From JADJNW01 sp964517175 (lineage in GTDB: Bacteria; Bacteroidota; Bacteroidia; Chitinophagales; Saprospiraceae), in contig CAZFBU010000001.1 in the NCBI GenBank assembly GCA_964517175.1, positions 1 through 64,000 on the forward strand: a stretch of DNA of 64,000 nucleotides, read 5' to 3'. The notes under the pieces were generated by a model. That model had not been told where the DNA came from, did not search any database, and worked only from the letters and a program-made list of their open reading frames with translations. The stretch's first letter is position 1. Each line of letters begins with the position of its first letter. Shown in pieces: positions 1 through 8,082 of the stretch. The position numbers and the translations under genes are program-made.

Positions 1-92
1 ATATTGAGTTTGTGTTATTTTTCTTTTTGTTGGTGCGTTACAGCATTTAATTTGGCGCAAAATTACGGAAAATTTGGCGAGTGCCGGTAAAA

Positions 93-123
93 TAAAAAAG
101 GGCATCGAAAAAATCGACACCCT
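93..123 (-). terminator. Rho-independent terminator of the TonB-domain gene
   Basis: Read on the minus strand, two 10-base arms (114-123 and 99-108) pair completely if two G-U wobbles are allowed, enclose a short T-rich loop, and are followed by a run of T. On the plus strand the wobbles become A-C mismatches, so the element is oriented for the minus-strand gene ending at 167. The rest of the 166 bases at the left edge shows no gene. Confidence 0.6.
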
Positions 124-166
124 GGTATTTATTGTTCCCCTTTTAAAATAATGGGTGATTCCTGCT

Positions 167-586
167 TTATTGTAAATTGAAATTAAACTCCAGTACTCCC
201 TTACCGGCAGCGGGTACACCATAATTAGATGCCGGTTGCCAGCGTGGCATATTGCGTACGAGCTTCAGCGCTGCTTCGTCGCAACCAAACCCCAGGGATT
301 GCAGGACTACCGCATCCACTACCTCTCCGGTTGGCGCAATGGTAACCTTCACTTTTACGATACCTTCCAGCGCATTTTCCCGGGCTGCCTCCGGGTATTC
401 GAGGTTGTTCGCAACATATTCGGTCAGTCCCTCGAAGGTAGCCTGCCGCAAACCACTTTCCAGGTTTAGCCCGGTGGTACGGCTTTCTTTCTTTTCCGTT
501 TTTTCTGTGACTACTGCCAGCGTTTGTGCGGATGTAAATTGAATCATTGCGAAAACTGCGCATACGAAAAGGATTAACTTTTTCAT
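167..586 (-). CDS. Small secreted protein with TonB C-terminal domain
   Basis: 139 residues. The reading frame is open further upstream, but the start at the MKKLILF segment gives a clean signal peptide ending near TSAQ, so it is chosen. Residues about 50-139 match the TonB C-terminal fold: YPEAARENALEGIVKVKVTI, then a conserved GCDEAALKLVRNMPRWQPA segment. The family normally contacts TonB-dependent outer-membrane receptors. There is no N-terminal membrane anchor beyond the signal peptide and no proline-rich spacer, so this is not a classical energy transducer; it resembles the many short Bacteroidota TonB-domain proteins whose partners are unknown. Monocistronic, with its own terminator downstream and palindromes upstream. 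Confidence 0.8.
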   Translation of the reverse strand: MKKLILFVCAVFAMIQFTSAQTLAVVTEKTEKKESRTTGLNLESGLRQATFEGLTEYVANNLEYPEAARENALEGIVKVKVTIAPTGEVVDAVVLQSLGFGCDEAALKLVRNMPRWQPASNYGVPAAGKGVLEFNFNLQ

Positions 587-677
587 GGTGATGTTATTTT
601 TTTTGGTTGAAAATTTTTTTGATTTTAAATGGATTCCTTGCTGAATCCGATACAAAGATGGGGGCAGAGCGCCCGAA

Positions 678-742
678 CAAACCGGACGGTTTGCCGAAAA
701 GACCGGACATCGTGGCGCACAAAACAGACATGTCCGTTTTGT
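678..742. promoter_or_regulatory. Cluster of palindromes upstream of the TonB-domain gene
   Basis: Bases 678-693 form a palindrome with perfect 7-base arms (CAAACCG and CGGTTTG) around GA. Bases 719-742 form a 24-base palindrome with one mismatched pair: arms ACAAAAC and GTTTTGT around GACATGTC. A third inverted pair (CGGACAT near 704, ATGTCCG near 729) overlaps them. They lie 90-160 bases upstream of the start codon at 586 in an otherwise gene-free 304-base stretch. Operator function is inference. Confidence 0.4.
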
Positions 743-890
743 CAGGTCAGAAAAAGCCAAAAATCGGGATTGAAAAGCGGATTTATTGCGAAAAGCACTG
801 TAATCGGGTACTACGTTCTATTTCCAATGTCTTCTAATGGAGTTTTTTCGGATAGAATATCTGACAATAACCTAAGACATGCGTCCTTTA

Positions 891-1226
891 TCATACTTCC
901 TCCCGGAGGATAAACACTTCTTTTTCCAGCGAGGATTCCCATTTTTCCAGCAGTTTTGGTATGAAGGGCAACAGAGAGGTAAGTATATTACGGTGTACAT
1001 CGAGAATAAAGATGCTTACAGGTAATTGGTCGGTGTTCTGTTGGTAGGGAAGATTTTTGTCAACGGCCACTAAAATGTCGAAAGCCGCTTCGTTCATTTT
1101 ACGGAGTAAATCGCCATTTTTAATGCCGTTCCACCCCATGTCGCGCACGGTAAATACTTCGTGTTCGCCTCCTTCAAACGCTCTCTTGAAGCGTATATCT
1201 ATATTTTCATCAAGCAGCACTTTCAT
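891..1226 (-). CDS. DUF5615 PIN-like protein (putative toxin)
   Basis: 111 residues starting MKVLLDENID, the hallmark N-terminus of DUF5615, a compact PIN-like nuclease fold. Visible acidic positions are D7 and E8, then the HEVFTVRDMGWNGIKNGDLL segment and the FDILVAVDKNL strand, which carry the family's other conserved acids. An upstream in-frame start exists but would add unrelated residues, so the ATG at the LLDEN motif is chosen. It overlaps the preceding DUF433 gene by 17 bases, the usual antitoxin-first arrangement. Known PIN toxins cut RNA; activity here is inferred from family only. Confidence 0.8.
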   Translation of the reverse strand: MKVLLDENIDIRFKRAFEGGEHEVFTVRDMGWNGIKNGDLLRKMNEAAFDILVAVDKNLPYQQNTDQLPVSIFILDVHRNILTSLLPFIPKLLEKWESSLEKEVFILREEV

Positions 1227-1440
1227 ACTGTTGCAATACTTGAAGCATAAGGTTGGATGCCCATTCAATAGCTGTTTCCGCCTGCGCACGATCTACGGTG
1301 GGATAGCCTTCCAGAAAATCATCCAGTGAACTCACTTCCAGATAATCAAAAAGCGTTTTCACGGCTACGCGTGTACCCCTGAATACCGGTGTGCCGCCCA
1401 GTACGTCCGGATCTACTTGAATTGCCTCTTTAATCGTCAT
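1210..1440 (-). CDS. DUF433 protein (putative antitoxin)
   Basis: 76 residues. The segment MTIKEAIQVDPDVLGGTPVF followed by RGTRVAVKTLFDYL is the diagnostic DUF433 start; the longer frame adds 15 unrelated residues and is not used. DUF433 proteins contain a helix-turn-helix-like fold and are usually encoded directly before DUF5615, forming a two-gene module resembling type II toxin-antitoxin systems. The 17-base overlap with the next gene implies translational coupling. The partner role is inferred from gene order. Confidence 0.8.
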   Translation of the reverse strand: MTIKEAIQVDPDVLGGTPVFRGTRVAVKTLFDYLEVSSLDDFLEGYPTVDRAQAETAIEWASNLMLQVLQQYESAA

Positions 1441-1578
1441 ACCCAGTATTTTTACAAAAGTAACGAATAAAATATTTGCTGTCAAATTCTTTCACAAGTA
1501 AGAATCAAATTCGCTTTTCAGTGGCATCTACAGGCACTGGGGTCTGTTATTGATACATCAGAGAAAAAATATGAACTG

Positions 1579-4473
1579 CTACGAAAAATAATCCGCCGGA
1601 CGCTTGCCAAAGCGTTCCTCGTACAAACGAGTGAAATAATGCGGCGTGTCAAACCCTACGGCATAAGCAGCTTCGGCTACCGTGCCAACCTCGCCGCTTT
1701 CCAGCATCTGGCGGGCATGCGCCAGTTTGATCTCCCGGATGTACTTATTGGGCGAAAGACCGGTGATACGCTTGATGCGCCGATTCAGTTGCCGCTCGCT
1801 GAGTGCCAGTTCATCAGAAAGATCAAATAGATTATATTGGGTATTATTGATTTCGCGCCGCAGGATCGCTTCGACTTCCTGCAGCCAGCGCAAATCTGCG
1901 GGTGATACGGCTGGTTCCGGCGCTTCGGTTTTCGGTATTTCTTCATCTGGCTGCTGCCGCTGATGTAACCGGGTGAGTAAATTTTTTACCCGAACACGCA
2001 GTTCTTCCGGCACAAAGGGTTTCGTCAGGTAATCGTCCACGCCGATGGTCAATGCCCGGAGCTTGTCCGCCATCTCCGCCCGGGCGGTGAGCATCACAAC
2101 TGGAATGGAAAACAAAGCCGGGTCTTGCTTCAGTTTTTCCAGCAGGGTAAAACCGTCCATTTCGGGCATCATGACATCCGAAATGATCAGGTCGGGCTTA
2201 GATTCGCCATTTTGCAATAGCTCCCAGGCGGCTTGCCCGTCGAATGCAGTTTGCAGTGCGTACCACTCGCCCAACGTCTCCTGGATATATTGCTGCATTT
2301 CGAGATTGTCTTCCACAATCAATAGCGTAGCCCTCGGTTTTGCTGGCGGTGACGGTTTCTCATTAGTAACTTCGACGACTTTTGTAAAAGGCTCATTTTC
2401 AACAACCTGGGGCTCCGGAGCAATTGATTTAGGGATTTCCAGCGTAAAAATACTGCCCTGCTCCCACTTGCTTTTCACGTGCAGCGAACCGCCGAGCAAT
2501 TCCGCGTATTCCTTCGACAACGCCAAGCCAATACCCGCACCGCCTTCAATGGGTGCATCGGGCTGCTTCGACTGAAAATAGCGATCAAAAACGTAGGGCA
2601 AATCATCGGGACGGATGCCTCTACCGGTATCTTTTACCTTGATGATGAGTTTGTCATTGATTTCATCAACCGTAACGGAAACTTCACCGCCACTTGCCGT
2701 GAATTTGAGTGCATTGCCGATCAGGTTATTGATGATTTTTTCTAATTTCCGACGATCAGTTTGAATACGCAAATCGTTGTCTAACAAGTAATTAAGGTGG
2801 CAGTATATTTTTTTTAACTCCGCGCCTGGTTCGAAATTACTAAAAAGGCGATGTATAAACTGTTTGAAATCAATAGCAGTTATTTGCACTTCCAGTTTGT
2901 TGGATTCCAGTTTCGACAGGTCGAGGATTTCTTCCACCAGCGCGAGCAGTTTGCGGCTGTTGCGGCGCACCATTTTCATTGTTTGCTTGATTTTTCCGGG
3001 CTCCGCATCCGTTTTTTCCTGTAATGCCGCTTCGAGCGGTCCCAAAATCAAGGTCAATGGCGTACGCAATTCGTGGGAAATATTCGCAAAAAACCTGGAT
3101 TTGGCGGAGTTGAGTTCGGCTAGTTGCGCTGTTTTCAGCGCCAGCATTTCGGCTTCGCGGCGTTTTTTGCTCGTCCACCAGCGGAAAAGTCCCCACGCAA
3201 CGACCCCCAGCAGCAGTACGCCGCCCAGCGCCAGGTTGCGTTGCGAGGCGGCGAGCTGCCGATCTTTTTCCAGCAGGCGAATCCGATTTTCTTTTTCCAG
3301 CAGTTCTTTTTGGTTTTGGTATTCAAATTCCAACCTGGTCACCGCGGCTGTGCGTTCCAGGTTTTGGATGCTGTCTTCCAGGATTTCATAATCAAGCCGC
3401 AACTGGTAAGCTTGCTGAAAGTCGCCGAGCCCGGCATAGGTATTCGACAGGTTTTGCAGGATATTTCGCCGCAGATAAATTTGGTCAGCGGCATCGGTCA
3501 GCCGTTTTGCTTCCAGCCCGTAGCTCAGCGCCCGGCGATATTGTCCCTGGTTATTAAAAAGCGTGAGTAATTCATTGAATGTAAACGCTTTACTTACGTT
3601 GTTGCTGTTGGCGCGTTCGCGCAATTCCAGCGCTCGCAGCAGGACTTGCTCGGCTTCTGCATGCCGCCGCCTGAGCACCAGCAACCGCCCGATGTTGTTG
3701 AATACACTGGATGAATCATTCACCGAATAAAATTTGGCGTAAGCCGGTTGCAAGGTAAAACGCAGCAAATCCAGGGCTTTTTGTATGCTGTCCATTTTGG
3801 AATACGCATTGGACATGCCGATATAACTCCAGTTGACCATTAGGGTATCCTGCTGATTTGCCCAGATTTCTTGCGCTTGCTGAAAATACGGAATGCTGCG
3901 CGCCGGCTCCTCGATGTAGCGATACAAATCGCCGATTCGGTAAAAACTCTGGGCTTGTTCCGCCGGATTGCCGAGTGAATCCGCCTTTGCCGCTGCCTCC
4001 TGAAATATCCGTAACGCCTGCTCGGTGAGCCCCTGCTCTTGCAGAATTGTGCCGATCTGCCGGAGTGCGTACAACCAATCCTCTGCGCTGCCGCCTTTGG
4101 CGGCGAGTTCGGTTGTTTTTTCAAACCAAGTTCGGCCTTGCTGTGCGTCCCGCTTTACGCGAAGGTAGTATTCGGCTGTGAGCCGGGCGGCTTTGGTCTC
4201 CGCTGAATCTATACCCGATTGCCGGGCAATACGGCGCAGTTCCTCCGCAAAATAAAGCGCAGAATCCGAGCGTTCGCGCAAGTAGTGGCGAGTGAGATCG
4301 TGCAAAATGTCCGTTTTTTCCAAATCTTTTGCTTCCAGTAGCTGCTGGCGCCATTCGGAGACGGAGGGCTGCTGCGCCCAACTCATCGTCGCCAGAAAAG
4401 ACAATAACCCGCAAAGCAGGATGCTCCGCAAATTTTGTGTAAACGATGGCATTCTGAACCTTTCGAGTTTCAT
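1579..4473 (-). CDS. TPR hybrid sensor kinase/response regulator with AraC-type DNA-binding domain
   Basis: 964 residues from the ATG preceded by AAGGAA; a GTG 18 bases further upstream is less likely. Order: signal peptide (cleavage near TMSWAQ, about 34); tetratricopeptide repeats about 90-370 in the periplasm; coiled coil about 375-410; one membrane helix about 413-431; HisKA with H467 in FFANISHELRTPL; HATPase_c with N-box about 580-590, DTGRG at 615 and GAGIGLAL at about 645; receiver domain with phospho-acceptor D766 in SDVMMPEMDG and K about 818; AraC/HTH_18 domain about 880-962. The whole phosphorelay and its DNA-binding output therefore lie in one polypeptide. Unlike classical HTCS it has TPRs rather than a beta-propeller/Y_Y_Y sensor. 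No target operon is adjacent, so its signal is unknown. Confidence 0.93.
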   Translation of the reverse strand: MKLERFRMPSFTQNLRSILLCGLLSFLATMSWAQQPSVSEWRQQLLEAKDLEKTDILHDLTRHYLRERSDSALYFAEELRRIARQSGIDSAETKAARLTAEYYLRVKRDAQQGRTWFEKTTELAAKGGSAEDWLYALRQIGTILQEQGLTEQALRIFQEAAAKADSLGNPAEQAQSFYRIGDLYRYIEEPARSIPYFQQAQEIWANQQDTLMVNWSYIGMSNAYSKMDSIQKALDLLRFTLQPAYAKFYSVNDSSSVFNNIGRLLVLRRRHAEAEQVLLRALELRERANSNNVSKAFTFNELLTLFNNQGQYRRALSYGLEAKRLTDAADQIYLRRNILQNLSNTYAGLGDFQQAYQLRLDYEILEDSIQNLERTAAVTRLEFEYQNQKELLEKENRIRLLEKDRQLAASQRNLALGGVLLLGVVAWGLFRWWTSKKRREAEMLALKTAQLAELNSAKSRFFANISHELRTPLTLILGPLEAALQEKTDAEPGKIKQTMKMVRRNSRKLLALVEEILDLSKLESNKLEVQITAIDFKQFIHRLFSNFEPGAELKKIYCHLNYLLDNDLRIQTDRRKLEKIINNLIGNALKFTASGGEVSVTVDEINDKLIIKVKDTGRGIRPDDLPYVFDRYFQSKQPDAPIEGGAGIGLALSKEYAELLGGSLHVKSKWEQGSIFTLEIPKSIAPEPQVVENEPFTKVVEVTNEKPSPPAKPRATLLIVEDNLEMQQYIQETLGEWYALQTAFDGQAAWELLQNGESKPDLIISDVMMPEMDGFTLLEKLKQDPALFSIPVVMLTARAEMADKLRALTIGVDDYLTKPFVPEELRVRVKNLLTRLHQRQQPDEEIPKTEAPEPAVSPADLRWLQEVEAILRREINNTQYNLFDLSDELALSERQLNRRIKRITGLSPNKYIREIKLAHARQMLESGEVGTVAEAAYAVGFDTPHYFTRLYEERFGKRPADYFS

Positions 4474-4634
4474 AAAATGTTCCTTAGACACAATTTTTAA
4501 CGGTCAGGCAAGCATGGATTGTATTATATTTTTGGTCGGAAAGCTAATATAAAACTTTAAACGCAATTTTGTCCGGAAAAAAGATTTTTTGTAAAAACCT
4601 GATTTCTGTATAAATTTAGAAAAAACATTTGTCT

Positions 4635-5852
4635 ATGCGATCTAATCTCATCCAATTATGCCTGCTTGTGCTGCTCATCTGGAGCTGCCAACCGCAGAAA
4701 CCTTCCGTCGCCGATATTGAAATTGACGAAGAAATCTACGCCCAGTTGCAGGAACAACTCATTCTGGCGCAGCCGGGCGATGTGATTGAGATTCCGGCCG
4801 GAGTATTTGAATTTGATCGCCCCCTTTCATTGGATGGTATTTCCAATATTACGATCAAAGGCGCGGGAATGAATGAGACTATTCTTTCTTTCAAAGGACA
4901 GCGAGTCGGTGCCGAAGGCTTGAAAATTATCGCCGATAGCGTGACCATCGAAGGGCTTTCGGTGCTTGACAGTAAAGGCGATTGCATCAAAATTCAGGAT
5001 AGCAAAGGCGTGACCATCCGCAATGTGAAAACCGCCTGGAGCTACGGCGCGCGGGCGTCGAACGGTGGCTACGGCATCTACCCCGTCGCCTGCACCAATG
5101 TGCTGATCGAAAATTGCGAAGCTGCATTTGCTTCAGATGCAGGCATTTACGTGGGGCAATCGACCAATGTGATCGTGCGCAACAACTACGCTCACGAGAA
5201 TGTGGCGGGTATCGAGATTGAAAACTGCATCAACGCCGGAGTATATGAAAACCGCGCCGAGCAAAATACGGGCGGCATTCTCGTTTTCGATCTTCCCGAC
5301 CTGGAGGTGGTAAACGGGCATTCCTGCCGGGTTTACAACAATAAAATTATCGAAAACAACCAGAAGAATTTTGCACCGGCTGGCAATATCGTCGGCATCG
5401 TTCCGCCGGGTACGGGTATCATTTTACTGGCTGCAAAGAAGGTGGAAGTATTTGATAATGAGATTATTGGGCACAAAACTTTCGGCACGGCGATCGCCAG
5501 CTACTATATCACCCGGAACCCCTGGGATAACAAGGATTATAACCCATACAGCTACGACATTCACATTCATGGCAATACCTACGAGCGCAAGCGCTCCCTG
5601 CCTGACCTGACGACAGATTTCGGCAAGATGGTCAACCTCGTCTTTACCGGAAAGCCGCAGGACATCCTCTACGATGGGATTCTCGATGACCGGCGCAGCG
5701 GCGCGAACCCGATGAATATCTGCATCCGGCAAGGGGGCGAAGACCTGCGATTTGCGAATATCGACGCGGCGAATGATTTTGACAATGTTAAAACCGACCT
5801 CCGCCCATACACCTGTGCGGGGGAAGTGTTACCGGGTGTAGCTTTTGAGTGA
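4635..5852 (+). CDS. Right-handed parallel beta-helix lipoprotein
   Basis: About 405 residues. An ATG start gives a lipoprotein signal (LCLLVLLIWSC, lipidated Cys about 19). The body is a run of short repeats such as NITIKGAG, SVTIEGLSVLDS, GVTIRNVKT, NVLIENCEA and NVIVRNNYAHENVAGIEI, typical of pectate-lyase-like/NosD parallel beta-helices (the family I remember as TIGR03805). No catalytic signature of a named polysaccharide lyase is recognised. Probably on the cell surface or periplasmic face of the outer membrane. It follows the divergent regulator by 161 bases; regulation by it is possible but unproven. Confidence 0.85.
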   Translation: MRSNLIQLCLLVLLIWSCQPQKPSVADIEIDEEIYAQLQEQLILAQPGDVIEIPAGVFEFDRPLSLDGISNITIKGAGMNETILSFKGQRVGAEGLKIIADSVTIEGLSVLDSKGDCIKIQDSKGVTIRNVKTAWSYGARASNGGYGIYPVACTNVLIENCEAAFASDAGIYVGQSTNVIVRNNYAHENVAGIEIENCINAGVYENRAEQNTGGILVFDLPDLEVVNGHSCRVYNNKIIENNQKNFAPAGNIVGIVPPGTGIILLAAKKVEVFDNEIIGHKTFGTAIASYYITRNPWDNKDYNPYSYDIHIHGNTYERKRSLPDLTTDFGKMVNLVFTGKPQDILYDGILDDRRSGANPMNICIRQGGEDLRFANIDAANDFDNVKTDLRPYTCAGEVLPGVAFE

Positions 5853-5920
5853 TTTTTGTTGGCACTTTGCCGAAGTTTGGGACAGACCAGATTGCTAAGG
5901 AGTATCCCATTAAGTAGGTG

Positions 5921-5969
5921 GACAGGATTAACAAGATTGACAAGATGTCGTAAATCGAAGATTTACGGC
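5921..5969. repeat. Intergenic filler repeat and hairpin
   Basis: Within the 297-base gap before the next gene, the stretch around 5922-5946 (ACAGGATTAACAAGATTG followed by ACAAGAT) resembles a dispersed Bacteroidota intergenic repeat. It runs into a hairpin with arms 5947-5956 and 5960-5969 (10 pairs, one G-U, loop GAA). No coding potential seen. Confidence 0.4.
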
Positions 5970-6090
5970 ATCCTGAATCCTGAAAATCCCGAAGGCTCCG
6001 CAGGAATGCCTCACGGCAGATGGTAATGCCATAAATTTGTCCAGACACTTACTTATTCTTTAAAATAATCCTAAAATCCCGGGCGCGACA

Positions 6091-6119
6091 TTTCTCTATG
6101 CGCTGCCTTTGTATCTTTG
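6091..6119 (+). promoter_or_regulatory. Bacteroidota-type promoter
   Basis: A -7 element TATCTTTG at 6112-6119 matches TAnnTTTG exactly; a -33-like TTTC at 6091 lies 17 bases upstream. Transcription would start near 6126, about 25 bases before the ATG at 6150. Confidence 0.55.
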
Positions 6120-6149
6120 GGTTTTCATTCAAAGATTAAAAAAAACTGC

Positions 6150-6944
6150 ATGCGAATTCTTCTCCTTTTGTCCCTGGGGCTATTTATGCTGGCTTGCAAT
6201 GCCGAGCCGAAAGAAAATGTAAGCAACGAACCTCCTGAAGCTGCCGAGCCGATAATGAGCGAAGTGGAAAGAATAGTCGATCAGGTGGTGCAACGTCACG
6301 GTGGTGATTTGTACAAAAATAGCATGGTGCGCTTCACCTTTCGGGATCGGGTGTATAAGGCGACGCGCCGCGGTGGCTCATTTGAGTACGAACGCCTCTT
6401 TACCAATGACGCCGGCGAAGAAGTACGCGATGTGCTGAATAACTCCGGCTTGTACCGGGAAATCAATGGCGCGCGCGTCGCGCTTACTGCGAAGGATAGC
6501 TCGGCTTACGCCAATTCCGTGAACTCGGTGCTGTACTTTGCGCTACTGCCGTATTTCCTGAACGACCAGGCGGTGAACAAGGAATATCTTGGCGAAGTAA
6601 CCATCAAAAATGAACCTTACCATAAGATCAAAGCGACGTTCGAGCAGCAGGGCGGAGGCAAGGATTTTGAAGATGTGTACGTGTATTGGTTTCATCGCGA
6701 TAGCCTGACGATGGATTACCTGGCGTACAATTACCAAACCGACGGCGGCGGCGCGCGTTTTCGCGAAGCCTATAATATTCTAAACGTCAACGGGATACGC
6801 TTTGCGGATTATATTAATTTCAAACCCAAGGATGAGCGCAATCTCGACGTGGAAACGTTTGATAGGCTCTTCGAACAGGGCGATTTGGAAGAGCTTTCCC
6901 GCATTGATTCTGAAAATATTGAAGTAATTTTGCTCTCTGAATAA
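6150..6944 (+). CDS. DUF6503-like lipoprotein
   Basis: 264 residues beginning with a lipoprotein signal (MRILLLLSLGLFMLAC, Cys16). The body opens with HGGDLYKNSMVRFTFRDRVY, the segment by which I recognise the DUF6503 group of Bacteroidota proteins, which are predicted to have a LolA/LppX-like half-barrel. No catalytic residues are evident. A TTG 33 bases upstream is in frame but would put 11 extra residues before the signal peptide, so ATG is chosen. Function unknown; an outer-membrane-facing lipid- or ligand-binding role is only suggested by the fold class. Confidence 0.7.
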   Translation: MRILLLLSLGLFMLACNAEPKENVSNEPPEAAEPIMSEVERIVDQVVQRHGGDLYKNSMVRFTFRDRVYKATRRGGSFEYERLFTNDAGEEVRDVLNNSGLYREINGARVALTAKDSSAYANSVNSVLYFALLPYFLNDQAVNKEYLGEVTIKNEPYHKIKATFEQQGGGKDFEDVYVYWFHRDSLTMDYLAYNYQTDGGGARFREAYNILNVNGIRFADYINFKPKDERNLDVETFDRLFEQGDLEELSRIDSENIEVILLSE

Positions 6945-6980
6945 GAAAACTTTACCATAAACAATTAGCAATCAGCAATT

Positions 6981-8006
6981 TTGAAAATTCTAATCATCCG
7001 TTTTTCTTCCATCGGTGATATCGTACTGACCACGCCGGTCATTCGGTGTCTCAAGCAACAGCTCGGCGCGGAGGTACATTTCCTGACCAAGCAGTCTTTC
7101 CGGGCAGTGCTTGCCGCAAATCCTCACTTGGATAAACTCATCACCATCGAGAAGGAAGTGACGGAGGTATTGGCAGATTTGAAAAAGGAGCGTTATGATT
7201 ATGTCATCGATTTGCACAACAACCTGCGGAGTTGGCGCGTGAAACGGGCGCTTGGCGCGAAAGCTTATAGCTTTGACAAGCTCAACTGGCAAAAATGGCT
7301 GATCGTCAACCTCAAGATCAATCGCCTGCCCCGGGTGCACATCGTCGATCGCTATCTCGATACGGTGAAACCGCTTGGCGTGACCAACGACGGCAGAGGC
7401 CTGGATTACTTCATTCCACCGGAAGAGGAGGTGGTAGTTGGCAGTAGCAGTTGGCAGGCGCACCTTTCAACTTCTCACCCCCTCAACCCTTCAACCTTTC
7501 AACTTTTCAACCCTTTAAACCCCTTCATCGCTTTCGTCATCGGCGCGGCGCACGCCACCAAGCGTCTCCCGACGGACAAGATCATTTCGATTTGCCAAAA
7601 AATAAAACAACCGGTCATTCTCCTCGGCGGACCCGATGACGCGGAACGCGGCGCTCAGATCGCGCAGGCTGCGGGGGCGCATGTGTTCAACGCTTGCGGC
7701 AAACTCAAACTCAACCAATCGGCTTCGGTTGTGCGCCAGGCGCGGCGGGTCATCACGCACGATACCGGTTTGATGCACGTCGCGGCAGCATTTCAGAAAG
7801 AGATCATTTCCGTATGGGGCAATACGATCCCGGAATTTGGCATGTACCCGTATTATCCGGAGGGTATGAACAAGAATACAACGCTGGAAGTCAAGGATTT
7901 ATCTTGTCGGCCCTGTTCAAAAATCGGTTATGATCAATGTCCGAAAGGGCACTTCAAATGTATGCGGGAAATGGAGGAAGAGGTGTTTGAACGCTTGGAA
8001 GGCTAG
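6981..8006 (+). CDS. Glycosyltransferase family 9 (heptosyltransferase-type)
   Basis: 341 residues. The protein begins MKILIIRFSSIGDIVLTTPV, the exact expected GT9 N-terminus, and its first codon is TTG; no ATG is available, so TTG is taken as real. GT9 enzymes transfer ADP-heptose to the LPS inner core at the cytoplasmic face of the inner membrane. Visible GT-B features are the GDIVLTTP loop and, in the C-terminal domain, FVIGAAHATKRLPTDKI, the ILLGGPDD strand and HDTGLMHVAAAF. Between the two domains (about residues 153-182) a low-complexity segment is encoded by simple repeats, an apparent in-frame insertion. Which sugar acceptor is used cannot be told. Confidence 0.9.
   Translation: MKILIIRFSSIGDIVLTTPVIRCLKQQLGAEVHFLTKQSFRAVLAANPHLDKLITIEKEVTEVLADLKKERYDYVIDLHNNLRSWRVKRALGAKAYSFDKLNWQKWLIVNLKINRLPRVHIVDRYLDTVKPLGVTNDGRGLDYFIPPEEEVVVGSSSWQAHLSTSHPLNPSTFQLFNPLNPFIAFVIGAAHATKRLPTDKIISICQKIKQPVILLGGPDDAERGAQIAQAAGAHVFNACGKLKLNQSASVVRQARRVITHDTGLMHVAAAFQKEIISVWGNTIPEFGMYPYYPEGMNKNTTLEVKDLSCRPCSKIGYDQCPKGHFKCMREMEEEVFERLEG
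7436..7525. repeat. Simple-sequence insertion inside the GT9 gene
   Basis: Two kinds of short repeats lie side by side: AGTTGGCAG twice (7436-7457), then a pyrimidine-rich array of about 8-base units of the CAACCTTT type (7461-7525). Together they code for about 30 residues poor in conserved positions, located in the linker between the two GT-B domains. The frame is kept. Confidence 0.7.
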
Positions 8007-8024
8007 TATTTTCTACCCAATGCT

Positions 8025-8057
8025 TTTTCGGGCAATGCCGGAATAAATTTATCTTTG
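8025..8057 (+). promoter_or_regulatory. Bacteroidota-type promoter
   Basis: TATCTTTG at 8050-8057 is an exact -7 match; a T-rich -33-like TTTT at 8025-8028 lies 21 bases upstream. It sits 25 bases before the ATG of the phosphotransferase gene. Confidence 0.55.
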
Positions 8058-8082
8058 GCGATATCAGAACAAATAGACTATC

